In this document: one piece after another, positions 35,886 to 46,865 of the stretch
Position numbering within the stretch: position 1 is the first letter of the stretch
Layout of the letters: every line of letters begins with the position of its first letter
Assembly: GCA_034440575.1 (NCBI GenBank)
Contig: JAOTOL010001511.1
Location: 310,001 to 374,000 of the forward strand
Source: Imbricaverruca yamaguchii
Taxonomy: Eukaryota; Arthropoda; Thecostraca; Neoverrucidae
Direction: 5' to 3'
DNA: 64,000 bases
Notes under the pieces: generated by a model
Told to the model about the DNA's origin: nothing
What the model saw: the letters and a program-made list of their open reading frames with translations, nothing else
The model's database searches: none
Translations under genes and position numbers: made by a program

Positions 35886-36178
35886 AAAAAAATCAAGTTA
35901 ACCACAGCAGGACAAGGTTAGGACAGTCTTTCTTCACCAACAGGGTAATAGAACACTGGAACCAGATGCCAGAAGCCACTGTCAGTAGCAGCACATTGAA
36001 CATCTTAAAAAGTATCATGATATACAATCATTATAAGGATAGAGGGCTTGCTTTTCAGTATTCCAGGGAAGGCTGATCGACGGATTTGGTGGGCAACTGG
36101 TCCAGCGTCCGGAGTGCAACCAAGAAGGGCCCTTGTGACTCATAGTTCCACTGATCATTTGTGTCTTTAATGTCTTTG
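35886..36178 (+). mobile_element. CR1 LINE 3' fragment (copy 3)
   Basis: Plus-strand end of the same family as the elements at 6.4 and 54.2 kb: FFTNRVIEHWNQMPEATVSS, ending GLAFQYSREG and stop near 36,074. The shared 3' UTR (AACTGGTCCAG, AAGGGCCCTTGTGACTCATA) and the tail TGTCTTTAATGTCTTT follow. It is strongly 5' truncated. Confidence 0.93.
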
Positions 36179-36191
36179 TGATTCACGACAC

Positions 36192-36377
36192 CTGGGGCGG
36201 GGATGGCCGAGTGGTTAAGGTGTCGGGCTATGGGTACCAAAGGTCCCGGGTTCGACTCTAGCGCCACTCAGGACATTTCCCAATCCCGCGGCCCACCGGC
36301 GAAACAGTGTGGGCGGCGCCATTAGCCGTGAATGTGCATAAAGTGTGTCGTGAACCAACCAATAAACAAACAAACAA
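36192..36377 (+). mobile_element. tRNA-derived SINE, family C, plus copy with 13-bp TSD
   Basis: Box A is GATGGCCGAGTGGTTAAGG, box B is CCCGGGTTCGACTC, and the body CGGCGAAACAGTGTGGGCGG matches the minus copy. The tail is AATAAACAAACAAACAA. The exact duplication TGATTCACGACAC lies at 36,179-36,191 and 36,378-36,390. It inserted at the very end of the CR1 tail. Confidence 0.95.
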
Positions 36378-36534
36378 TGATTCACGACACTGATCACGAC
36401 CACTGCTATGAATGTACAACGTGCACAAGACACCAGCCACGCCGCCGGCAGTCCGGCGGCAGTAGCAACAGCCGCTGCCGACGACAACAGCCGACAACAG
36501 CCGGCGACAGCCAACGCCGTCAGTACTGGCGGCG

Positions 36535-36905
36535 GCGCGGTCACCAGCCCGACACTGTCAGTACTGCTGGCGACGCGGTCACCAGCCGACACTGTCAGTA
36601 CTGCTGGCGACGCGGTCACCAGCCGACACTGTCAGTACTGCTGGCGACGCGGTCACCAGCCGACACTGTTAGTACTGCTGGCGACGTGGTCACCAGCCGA
36701 CACTGTCAGTACTGCTGGCGACGTGGTCACCAGCCGACACTGTCAGTACTGCTGGCGACGTGGTCACCAGCCGACACTGTTAGTACTGCTGGCGACGCGG
36801 TCACCAGCCGACACTGTCAGTACTGCTGGCGACGCGGTCACCAGCCGACACCGTCAGTACTGCTGACGTCAACATCCGACGCCGTCAGTACTGTCGGCGG
36901 CGCGG
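36535..36905. repeat. 37-bp minisatellite beside FGD exon
   Basis: About nine units containing GGTCACCAGCCGACACTGTC and AGTACTGCTGGCGACG. It ends about 50 bp from the FGD exon edge at 36,954, on the donor side. Confidence 0.96.
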
Positions 36906-36953
36906 TCACCAGCCGACACCAGGCCGACACCAGGTCGGCGCCATTCTACCCAC

Positions 36954-37063
36954 TTGTCCGCCTGGGGGCGGCTGTCGGCGTGGAAGACGAGCGGCGGCTG
37001 GTTGGGGTGCGTCAGCTGGAACACCAGCTCGGCGCTGACGCCCTCATACGACGCCGCCTTCGA
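36954..37063 (-). CDS. FGD: FGD exon: second part of C-terminal PH domain
   Basis: One hundred and ten bases, phase 0 in and 2 out. The acceptor is GGTCCACAG and the donor GACAA/GTGGGT. It encodes SKAASYEGVSAELVFQLTHP and NQPPLVFHADSRPQADK. It shows the late PH strands (LVFQLTH, PLVFHADS) and the start of the C-terminal helix (PQADKW). The last Lys codon is completed by the next exon. An alternative donor three bases downstream of the Lys codon (TGG/GTAGAA) also exists, but only GTGGGT keeps the frame into the final exon. A 37-bp array starts just beyond this donor. Confidence 0.93.
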
Positions 37064-37099
37064 CTGTGGACCAGCGGCGCGACGGTCCGTCAGCGGCTC

Positions 37100-37240
37100 A
37101 CGTTCAGTCACAGACTCACACGGTCAATTACAGACTCACACGGTCAATCACAGACTCACACGGTCAATCACAGACTCACACGGCCAATCACAGACTCACA
37201 CGGTCAATCACAGACTCACGGTCAATCACAGACTCACACG
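37100..37240. repeat. 20-bp repeat next to acceptor
   Basis: About seven units containing GGTCAATCACAGACTCACAC (20 bp). In transcript sense each unit contains GTGAGT, a consensus-like 5' splice site, just upstream of the exon acceptor at 37,064. Confidence 0.94.
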
Positions 37241-38009
37241 ACCCGCCAAGTGCCAAACGATCCGACACATTGACACACGACCCGTCGCCAGCTCGGGGCT
37301 GAAGCCCGACAGCGGACCAGCGTCACACGACCCGTCACAGCGCGGGGCGGGGGGCGGGGTGGCTGGGGTGTGGCACGACAAACGACACAGAGGGTACAGC
37401 GGACACGTCGGGACATTGCTGTCCGGGGTCTCGGACAGCCATCGTTTCAGCTCCAACAAGGTCGCGGCAGCACCATGCTAAAGGAAATCGATTGGACTTA
37501 GCTTGGGTATCAGAGGTCAATAGATAGAGTCAGTCATAACTAGAGAAGCCAGTCGTGGAACAGGCCACCATCGCTGAAAAATATCGCCAGACACACAACA
37601 AAACAGCTGGCACTGCATCACAAAGCCAGACCAACCAGACAAATAAATTCCCACAAAAGCTACGAAGCAACAACCCTGACAGGTGCGGATCTAGGGATCC
37701 TCTTTTTTAGTAAACATCTTCTGCTGGCTGAGATACTAACGAAAGTTTTCAGAAAGTTAAAGCATTAGGCCGCACTCCCAGCCCATACTATATCTGAACA
37801 AAATATGCCATGACAGGAATTCAGCCAACATTACCAATTACCTTCCTACACCAGTTGGTCTTCCAGAAAGTCTTCCGATCCCCGCTTTTAAATCCCAGAT
37901 CCGTCCCCGCTTGAGACTCGAACAGAAAAAAACATGAAGCGCCTCCTTACGGTGAAAAATGAGTTATTAATGAGTCCCACACTTCCCCAGACGTACGACA
38001 TTCGGGCCA

Positions 38010-38365
38010 ACGCAGCTGGCCGTGTCCACCCAGCGGGGGGACCAACATAACTGGCCGTGTTCACCCAGCGGGGGGACCAACACAGCCGGCCGTGTCCACC
38101 CAGCGGGGGGGGGCCAACACAGCTGGCCGTGTCCACCCAGCGGGGGGACAAACACAGCCGGCCGTGTCCACCCAGCGGGGGACCAACACAACTGGCCGTG
38201 TCCACCCAGCGGAGGGACCAACACAACTGGCCGTGTCCACCCAGCGGGGGGACCAACACAACTGGCCGTGTCCACCCAGCGGGGGGACCAACACAGCCGG
38301 CCGTGTCCACCCAGCGGGGGGACCAACACACAGCCGGCCGTGTCCACCCAGCGGACGGACCGACA
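38010..38365. repeat. 35-bp minisatellite
   Basis: About ten units with GGCCGTGTCCACCCAGCGGG and GACCAACACA, varying between ACT and GCC at the end and in the length of the G run. Confidence 0.96.
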
Positions 38366-38569
38366 CACCTGCCTCGCGACACCCGTCAGCTCTCAGTGGA
38401 GGAGGAGCGGCAGGACACCGGAGGCCCTGCTCCAACCAGCGGACAGTGCGTCCGGCGGGACACCGTCAAACACCGGCGGAACAACGCCAAACACCGGCGG
38501 ATCAAGCATTCACAAACGGTCACACTGATCTCTGACACGGGTGGGTCTAGCCACACGGGGACGACGTGT

Positions 38570-39635
38570 GTGGACGCAGCAGTGCCGAAGTGGTCGGGCC
38601 ACACTGTCAGGAGGACGACGGGTGGTGGTGTACGGCAGCAGGCCGACAATGGCCGGTGGGCCACACGTCAGCAGGACGACGGTGGTGGTGTGACGGCAGC
38701 GATGCCGAAATGGTCGGTCGGGCCACACTGTACAGCAGGACGACGGGTGGTGGTGTGGACGGCAGCAGTGCCGACAATGGCCGGTCACACTTACAGCAGG
38801 ACGACGGGTGGTGGTGTGGACAGCAAACGGCCTGTCACCACGGCAGCAGTGCCGACAATGGTCGGTCGGGCCACCCTGTACAGCAGGACGACGGGTGGTG
38901 GTGTGGACGGCAGCAGTGCCGACAATGGTCGGTCGGGCCACACTGTACAGCAGGACGACGGGTGGTGGTGTGGACGGCAGCAGTGCCGACAATGGTCGGT
39001 CGGGCCACACTGTACAGCAGGACGACGGGTGGTGGTGTGGACGGCAGCAGTGCCGACAATGGTCGGTCGGGCCACACTGTACAGCAGGACGACGGGTGGT
39101 GGTGTGGACGGCAGCAGTGCCGACAATGGTCGGTCGGGCCACACTGTACAGCAGGACGACGGGTGGTGGTGTGGACGGCAGCAGTGCCGACAATGGTCGG
39201 TCGGGCCACACTGTACAGCAGGACGACGGGTGGTGGTGTGGACGGCAGCAGTGCCGACAATGGTCGGTCGGGCCACACTGTACAGCAGGACGACGGGTGG
39301 TGGTGTGGACGGCAGCAGTGCCGACAATGGTCGGTCGGGCCACACTGTACAGCAGGACGACGGGTGGTGGTGTGGACGGCAGCAGTGCCGACAATGGTCG
39401 GTCGGGCCACACTGTACAGCAGGACGACGGGTGGTGGTGTGGACGGCAGCAGTGCCGACAATGGTCGGTCGGGCCACACTGTACAGCAGGACGACGGGTG
39501 GTGGTGTGGACAGCAGCAGTGCCGACAATGGTCGGTCGGGCCACACTGTACAGCAGGACGACGGGTGGTGGTGTGGACAGCAGCAGTGCCGACAATGGTC
39601 GGTCGGGCCACACTGTACAGCGGGACGACGTGGCA
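38570..39635. repeat. 67-bp minisatellite
   Basis: About fifteen units with GGGCCACACTGTACAGCAGG, ACGACGGGTGGTGGTGTGGA and GCAGTGCCGACAATGGTCGG. The central eleven units (38,900-39,600) are nearly identical, and the left ones are diverged or partial. Open frames run through on both strands and are artefacts. Confidence 0.97.
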
Positions 39636-39818
39636 GCTGGTGGCGTGGACACCGACAGAGCCTACACGCCGACACCAACACCACCACTCTCCAGGGCAGC
39701 GCTACCGTTGTAGGTGCACACTGCACGCCAACACCACAGGCAAGAACAAGATTGACGGCGCTCGAGGACGCTCGCGGATATACAACTGTCCCGTTAGTCC
39801 GCCATTGGTATTATACCT

Positions 39819-39875
39819 TTAGTTAGTTATTGTGGCTTAACGGCGCGTCGACCACTTCGTTGATCACATTGCGCC
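39819..39875. repeat. Short dispersed motif, copy 2
   Basis: TTTAGTTAGTTATTGTGG, then GGCGCGTCGACC and CACATTGCGCCC. It is related to 34,274-34,330. Confidence 0.6.
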
Positions 39876-40380
39876 CTGGTATTATAGCTTTCGGGTTCAT
39901 AACTTGGATTTACATAACTTCAACACTTGGACTTATTTATGAGTGTTCGAAGTAATACCTGCACTTACTGGGGCCGGTAACATACTAAGAATAGCGAGAA
40001 CCACGGGACATGCGACCGTATACAATGCACCGACTAGAAGGCTACGACGACAGACTCCAAATACATTGATTCTTATAATACAACTTTAGTTTTCCACGTG
40101 TCCCAAAACGAAATGATCCGGTGGACTACCACAATAGTGACAGAGCACAAGAACTTGTGAGTAATGATTCGGAATAACTGAATAGATGAATTACATTGAG
40201 AGAAAATATATATAAATTAACATAACATTCGTGGTGTTATGTTCACATCTATTCAGCTAACTGCTATGCAATTTCGACTGGTAGGCACTCAGTGAGCCCC
40301 ATATTGTCAATCGCTGCTTTTGCGTACGGCACCCATTCCCACCGTCTCCTCCATTTGTAAATATGAGACGATGCATATGC

Positions 40381-40384
<4 letters not shown>

Positions 40385-40425
<41 letters not shown>

Positions 40426-40490
40426 TATATAAATACATATGTATATATATGTATATGTATATATATTATACATATGCATATATATATATG

Positions 40491-40585
<95 letters not shown>
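40385..40585. repeat. TA microsatellite
   Basis: Pure TA blocks at 40,385-40,424 and about 40,505-40,585, separated by TATG/CATA variants. It lies about 140 bp from the PH exon donor at 40,727. Confidence 0.97.
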
Positions 40586-40726
40586 GTTTAATACTAATCA
40601 TAATTTTGAGGACAGCGGTCGATGGCCGGCCGGTTTCGCTCTCAAGGGACACACCTTTCCACACGTGAAACACGATTGTCCACACGTGAGACGTCTGCAC
40701 ACATCCGACAGAGGACGTTGGCTTAC

Positions 40727-40909
40727 GTTGGCGAGCGGCTCCAGCCTATAGCCCAGCACGGGCAGACTGTCTATGGCCACCACATCCTGCGACGCCCTGT
40801 ACATGTACAGCACGCGCTCCCGCAACACGAACCAGAAGCGCTTCCACTGCTTGCGCGAGCGCCGCTGCAGGCAGCCGCTCATCTGGCAGCCGGCCACGTT
40901 GGCGCTGAC
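40727..40909 (-). CDS. FGD: FGD exon: first part of C-terminal PH domain
   Basis: Sixty-one codons, phase 0 in and out. The acceptor is GACCCTAG and the donor GCCAAC/GTAAGC. It encodes [20 protein letters not shown], then [20 protein letters not shown] and [20 protein letters not shown]. The G-x-L ... W-K-R-x-W-F-V-L ... L-Y-x-Y pattern is strands 1-3 of a PH domain, and the LPVLGY segment is strand 4-5 as in FGD second PH domains. Basic residues between strands 1 and 2 (RRSRK) are where PH domains contact phosphoinositides. Confidence 0.95.
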
Positions 40910-42696
40910 CTAGGGTCAACCGGGGGCGGGGCGTCAGCGGGCGGCGGGTTAGTCGGCGGCGCGCATGCGCACACGCGGCACACACCACATGCGATGCTGC
41001 GGACGACACGGCTGGGCGCGAGCTCGGAGCGGCACGCGAGGCGGCGGCGGCGGCCGTCTGCACGTTGGCGGCGGCACCCGAGCGCGACCACTGTCTTGAC
41101 GCTCTGCGGCGCTCGAATGCGACCCGCCACTGGTGTGTCGTCAACGTGCCAGCCGGGCCGCTTGTAGTCGTGCCGCCGTCGTGCCGCTCCGAGCCGCGCC
41201 AACGTCACGGCACACCGAGCCGAGCACGACACGTCCACGCGGGGCCGGGGTGGGCGCCGGTCGTCACCGTCGCCGTCACAGTGCGCCAGTCGTCGCTGAA
41301 CGCCAGCGCGCCAGTACGGCGGTGGAGGAGAATCGGCGCCCTGCTCCCGGCTAGCGCGAGTGGACGGGCCGGGCTCGGCTCTGAGAACAGGGCGGCGGCC
41401 GCCGGCCCGCGCGTGGGCTAACGTCACACACGGACACGTGTCGTGGGCGAGTTGGCGTGTGTGACGTCACCGGCGGGCCGCGGGGCGGTCGGACTAGCGG
41501 GAAGTGTGTTCGGGGCAGGCTCGGGCTGGCAGGAATGTGTTCGGGGCAGGCTCGGGCTGGCGGGAATGTGTTCGGGGCAGGCTCGGGCTGGCGGGAATGT
41601 GTTCGGGGAATGTGTCCGGGGCTGGCGGTGAATGTGTTCGAGGATGGCTCGGGCTGGCTTGTAATGTGTTCGGGGCAGGCTCGGGCTGGCTTGTAATGTG
41701 TTCGGTGCAGGCTCGGGCTGGCTGGGAATGTGTTCGGGGCAGGCTCGGGCTGGCGGGGAATGTGTTCGGGGCAGGCTCGTGGCTGACGGAATGTGTTCGG
41801 GGAGGGCTCGGACTGCCGGGTAATGTGCTCGTGGCTGGCGGGGAATGTGTTCTGGGAAGGCTCGGGCTGGCTGGGAATGTGCTCGTGGCAGGCGTGTGCG
41901 CCAACAGCGCTGCCGATGGGGCCGTGCGTGGGCGCACACTCCCGCAACCGTCACCACCAATCAGCGGAGGCCGCTGCTCGGCGACAACCAATCAGCGTAC
42001 AGCTTGCCACCGCCGCCTGAGATGAAACTTCACCGCAGTACACTCAGCTCCAAAAGGAACAAGCGACCGATCACGCATGGGAAAACTGTGAAACACTGCA
42101 GGACTGAAACAAGACGCGCGCCGGGACAATCAAAACGCTAGAAGGCAGCTACAGGCGAATGCAGGGGCTTGCCGCAGTCTGACAACCTGTGAGCCCCGAA
42201 CGTAGGCGCAGGGCACTTTTTTGCGTGACCTTGTGAAGATTGTGACTTATGCATAGCTGGAAACTCCAGAGAGTTGGGAGACGGGTAAGGACCTTGCACG
42301 AAGCAAATGTAACATTAGTTTTACGATGTACTCCAGATATTCTGGAGCCAAATGCCCTTCCGAAGGCCGAGTTCGAGGAGAGGAACCAAATAGTGGACTT
42401 ACGGTCTACTAATTGATAGGTCCATCATGGGTCATTATTTCGTAGGCAACAGGCATGAACTGTAAACAGGACCTCAAGTGGAATAAACGTGACTACGGAA
42501 CATCTGACTGACGACAAAACGAACGCCTTTTCTACAGTACCAAATCTCAGGGCAATCTACTGGCATTCCATCAGATCACAGACCAGCATTCTGCTCTCCG
42601 GAATGGTCACGAGCAGATATTTCGGGACGGTCGCGCCGTAAGGAGCTCTGAAGGCGCGCCGCTCCCCGACGCAGCGCCGCCGGGCCGCAGACGTAC
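40910..42696 (-). other. FGD intron 3 and its contents
   Basis: A 1,787-bp GTACGT...TAG intron. It is GC-rich at 40.9-41.45 kb, with a 31-bp array at 41.5-41.9 kb. Nothing is recognised at 41.9-42.69 kb. Confidence 0.85.
41495..41895. repeat. 31-bp minisatellite
   Basis: About thirteen units with CGGGGCAGGCTCGGGCTGGC and GGGAATGTGTT. Some copies have CTTGTAATG in place of CGGGAATG. Confidence 0.95.
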
Positions 42697-42803
42697 CTCG
42701 AGCCGCTTGGGGACCCTCCTGACGGTCTTTCTGCCGGCCGATCCTGCGGCCGTGATCCGCGACTGGGACACACCCCCGCCGTCTACGTCCGCCTCTTCGG
42801 CGT
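42697..42803 (-). CDS. FGD: FGD exon: linker between FYVE and C-terminal PH
   Basis: One hundred and seven bases. The acceptor is TTTTGTTGTAG and the donor CTCGAG/GTACGT. The first codon (Asp) is split with the previous exon. It encodes an acidic start (DAEEADVDGG), a Ser/Gly stretch, and a basic end (GRKTVRRVPKRLE). The basic RxPKxL(x)E run just before VSAN matches the linker position in FGD5/6-type proteins. No domain of its own. The call rests on its exact phase fit and splice sites as well as this basic run. Confidence 0.85.
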
Positions 42804-43069
42804 CTACAACAAAAGCCAAACACACACGGTGAAAGGCGGCAGTGTTAGGCGGACAGCAGCGGCAGCGGCGGCGGCGGCGGCGGGGACACACGGGGCCGCC
42901 GACACCACGCGCACATCAGGCGGTGAGGAGGCGGCGCAGCGTTACCAGCGGCGGGGGACCGGCTCGGTCGGCCGGCCGCCAGCTGAAGCCAGCCGAGAGC
43001 GGTGAGAGAGGCGCCACTCGTTAGAGGCGCGGCCGCCGCGAGTGCAGGCGCCGCCGTCTGTCGGCCGGG

Positions 43070-43660
43070 TCGTCACGTCACGTCACTGCGTCACGTCACT
43101 CGTCACGTCACATCACTGCGTCACGTCACGTCATTGTATCACGTCACATCACTGTCACGTCACGTCACTGCGTCACGTCAGCGTCACGTCACTCGTCATC
43201 GTCACGTCACTCGTCACGTCATATCACTGCGTCACGTCACGTCGCTGTATCACGTCACATCACTGTGCACGTCACTCGTCACGTCACGGGACGTCACTGC
43301 GTCACGTCGCTGTATCACGTCACATAAGTGCGTCACGTCACGGCGTCACGTCACATCACTAGTCACTGCGTCACGTCACGTCACTGTGTCACGTCACGTC
43401 ACTGTGTCACGTCACTGCGTCACGTCGATGTGTCACGTCACTCGTCACGTCACTGCGTCACGTCACGTCGCTGCGTCACGTCGCTGCGTCACGTCACTGC
43501 GTCACGTCACCTCGCTGTGTCACGTCGCTGCGTCACGTCACTGCGTCACGTCACGTCACTGCGTCACGTCACCTCGCTGTGTCACGTCGCTGTGTCACGT
43601 CACATCACTACGTCACGTCGCTGTGTCACGTCGCTGCGTCACGTCACTGCGTCACGGGCC
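43070..43660. repeat. CGTCACGTCA short tandem array
   Basis: Roughly 45 irregular units built from TCACGTCACTGCG, with variants such as CACATCACT and CGTCGCTGTG. Most units carry CACGTCA. Confidence 0.95.
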
Positions 43661-44499
43661 CACTGAAGCACACCTACTGCAGCGCAACGCGGCCAGTCCT
43701 TCCTGCTCTGGCGCTTGGGCTGGTTAAGCTTAAGTTTCCCGATCGAAGCCTCTTCTGCGCCAGCTGTGCGACCATTTTGAGAGACTGTATTACAATGGGA
43801 TGAAGGTTATGGCCCGGTGCCTGAAGGCAGGCCGACTGCTGGATCAGGTTACGTCCAGTGAGGCGATCGGAGATAAAAATGGTGTACAGAAATAGTGTAA
43901 ACTAAAAAATAGTGTAAAGAGGAAGATGACTAGATACGCTGGGTTGTGGAGCGGGACAGACTGTGTGGATGTAGTTGACCCTGTATAACCCCCACCCCTT
44001 TTCCTACATTCAGTCACCCCTCCCAAAACACGCCGATCCAGTTGGAGGTTCATGCTACACTTATTCCCTTTACCAGACCGGCATTTCGGAGACTTCCAGG
44101 CAGCTTAAACAAACTGAATACAATTATCTGCTAAAATAATCCACTTCAGCGGCCTTCTTTGCAAGTGTTCTCAAACACTGCAGCAGGCCATTCGAATCGT
44201 GCGTTTTCGGCAAGACGCACTCTCGATTTCACACATTACGAGCACTGACGACCGAAAACATTTAACAAGTGCCAACTCTGATGAGTATCCCGCATTTCTA
44301 CTGCGGGTCAACAGATGGCGCTAGTAGTGCGGCGGCACCGGGTCGGCGAGCCGGCGCCGTCCGACGGCCTCGCCGGGTCATGTCGCGGCGACACCACCGG
44401 CCACCGTCTCTGGCAGCCAGCGACACGCGTGGCGTGGCTGACCCCACCACACACACCGACAAGCGCTTGTCGCAAGCGCGCCGCCGAACGTCGCAGGCG

Positions 44500-44690
44500 C
44501 CGGCCAGTGTCGCAGAAGTTGGACCGAGTGTCTCAGAAGCCGGACCGGGTGTCGCAGGTGTTAGGCCGAGTGTCGCAGGAGTTGGGCCGAGTGTCGCAGG
44601 AGCCGGGTCGAGTGTCGCAGGAACCATACTTAGTATCACATGAATCGGACGCTGTCGCAGTAGCCGGGCCGAGCGTTGCAGGGGGCAACT
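44500..44690. repeat. 21-bp repeat
   Basis: Eight or nine degenerate units around AGTGTCGCAGGAGCCGGGCC. Confidence 0.88.
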
Positions 44691-45639
44691 GCCCCTTTTG
44701 CATCCATGTTTAAAATATTCGATGTTCCGGCATCATTCGAGATGTTCTTTTTTTCATGCTGAGTTTAACGGTGCCATGGTCGTTGAAATTACATTTTTAG
44801 TTCCCCGCCCACCGGCATTAAAATACTCAAGTTTCGCCAAAATTTTCACCTTTCGTACCATCGCTTCCTAAACACCCTTCTGATATATCAGTGCATTGGT
44901 GTTGCACATATTTATTGCCTTTGGTGTCCATCATCCTAATCGTTTTGTCACGATTCTCGGCTGATGAAGCTCCTTGATCGATTGCTGATAAGCTGGGTGA
45001 TAGGTGGAAACACCAGGGAACCGACAGTGAGCAGAGCATTCGGCAGTGGTCGACCGAGCTAGTGGAGGCACGGGGGTCAGGTTCTGATGTAAGCACATAT
45101 TTTGAGATGCAGGATGAGTTAATTTGCTGTCAGGGATGATGACTTACAAGGAGCGTAGAGATAATGCAGCAAAAAGCAGTAACTATGTATCATTAACGTC
45201 GCGTTTGCGGCTGATGCAGTTTTTGGAACAAAAAATCCAAATTCCGATGCTTAGCTAACAGCTTACTTCAATCCAATACTTAACATCCCCACTCACTCCA
45301 TCTGACATACACTCTCGTCTCCTCCAACCATCTCCCCTCCTTCCTTTTCCCTCGCCTGCCCCTTCTCGTCTGATATTCACGTATCGAACATCGACATTAC
45401 GAAGATCACACATTATCACATATCGACTGGACATAAATTGCATATTACGAAGATTATAGATCATAATTAAATTGTCGCAAGCGCCGGGCAGATTACCAGA
45501 GGTACTGACAAGTGTCGCAACATCGCAGTGACTGCTATGATTGATGGATTGAATCCTATCCGTCGTATTTGGTCTGTAGCAGGTTTCCATCAGCAGGTGC
45601 CATCGGAGGACAATTATGCATGTAACAGAACAAGTAACA

Positions 45640-45769
45640 GGCAGACAGACGCTCTAGACATGGAACAATCAGACAGGCGGACTAGACCTGTAACAGTCAG
45701 ACAGGCAGTCTATACATGAAACAATCAGACAGGCTGTCTAGGCATGGAAGTACGGCAGATGGTCTAGAA

Positions 45770-45820
<51 letters not shown>
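45640..45820. repeat. CAGACAGGC repeats and TA microsatellite
   Basis: Four loose copies of an approximately 35-bp unit with CAATCAGACAGGC and GTCTA, then an uninterrupted AT run at 45,772-45,819. Confidence 0.9.
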
Positions 45821-45824
<4 letters not shown>

Positions 45825-46429
45825 AACACATATATATCAACAAAACGTGATCCCTCTCTCCCCCTTGCTCTCTTTCTCTCTCCCATATTAAATCCTACGA
45901 TACGACACTCAGTGAAGTACAACTTGTGTTGATATTTTTCTGCTAATATCAAACGTTTCGATCTTTTTGGTTGATATCCATCAACTTCAGAGAATTGCGT
46001 ATGGGCGTGTCTAATGCTTTCAGCCTCCAGGATTTGGGGATATCCCCAGCTGCGGTAGTGCACCTATTTCGACGCCCTGGAGCTAGTCCCGAGCGGCTAA
46101 TTGTGATGCCGGGTGCTTCGCCTGCCAGCATACAATGCCATTGTGTGCCATTGTAGCTTGCGGCCATACAGTACCCAGGAGATAGGATGACATGGTTGGG
46201 GCTTCCTTATCGTGTGCGTTTGGGGGGTGGGGTGGGGGTGGGAACACACAAGGGCCGGTTGTCCAGCGGAGGCGAGCGCCCCGTGTGGGGAGCAGCATCA
46301 GGGAGGGAAGGGCTCCGATCTTCACGTCAGCGGTACTGTACAGCGCGCTCACCACTAAGTTCGACAACAGTGTACCGCGTACGCCGGAGCCGCCACAGCC
46401 CCCCCCACATTCCCGGCGACAGTGGTCCG

Positions 46430-46865
46430 CGGTGAGCCCCCAGACTACAATGGACCACCGTGAGCTCCCCCCCCCCTCCGGCGACAGTGGGCCGCGGTGA
46501 GCCCCCAGGCGACAATGAGCCACCGTGAGCTCCCCCTCCGGCGACAATGGGCCGCGGTGAGCCCCCGGCGACAATGGGCCCCGTGAGCCCCCCCCCTCCG
46601 GCGACAGTGGGCCGCGGTGAGCCCCCAGGCGACAATGGGCCACCGTGAGCTCCCCCCTCCGGCGACAGTGGGCCGCGGTGAGCCCCCAGGCGACAATGAG
46701 CCACCGTGAGCTCCCCCCCTCCGGCGACAGTGGGCCGCGGTGAGCCCCCGGCGACAATGAGCCACCGTGAGCTCCCCCCTCCGGCGACAGTGGGCCGCGG
46801 TGAGCCCCAGGCGACAATGAGCCACCGTGAGTCCCTGGCTCCGGCGACAATGGGCCGGCCGTGAG
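46430..46865. repeat. Compound approximately 60-bp minisatellite
   Basis: Seven units of alternating halves: GTGAGCTCCCCCCTCCGGCG then CAGTGGGCCGCGGTGAGCCC. The half-units are related to each other, so the higher-order unit probably arose from a shorter ancestor. Confidence 0.94.

Larger units (their letters stand above)
30977..36953 (-). other. FGD intron 5 and its contents
   Basis: A 5,977-bp GTGGGT...CAG intron. It holds the 37-bp array next to the donor, a pair of opposite SINEs around a CR1 3' fragment (35.6-36.4 kb), a GGGACATG array (34.1 kb) and a degenerate GTTTCGGGTTACAC array (31.6-31.8 kb). A weak three-fold repeat of about 70 bp lies at 32,540-32,740 (CAAACGCACCGATCCC-type units). 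The rest (31.0-31.6, 31.85-32.5, 32.75-34.1, 34.3-35.6 kb) shows no recognisable gene. Confidence 0.8.
37064..40726 (-). other. FGD intron 4 and its contents
   Basis: A 3,663-bp GTAAGC...CAG intron. It holds a 20-bp array near the acceptor, a 35-bp array, a 67-bp array, a short dispersed motif (39.82 kb) and a TA microsatellite near the donor. The stretches 37,240-38,010 and 39,880-40,380 show no recognisable gene. Confidence 0.85.

Noticed and set aside
36954..36960. Donor TGG/GTAGAA for the PH exon
   Set aside because: It would end in phase 0 and not fit the terminal exon. GACAA/GTGGGT is a better donor and restores K-W-I in frame.
38057..39826. Long open frames on both strands (up to 589 codons)
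   Set aside because: Products of the 35-bp and 67-bp minisatellites in an FGD intron.
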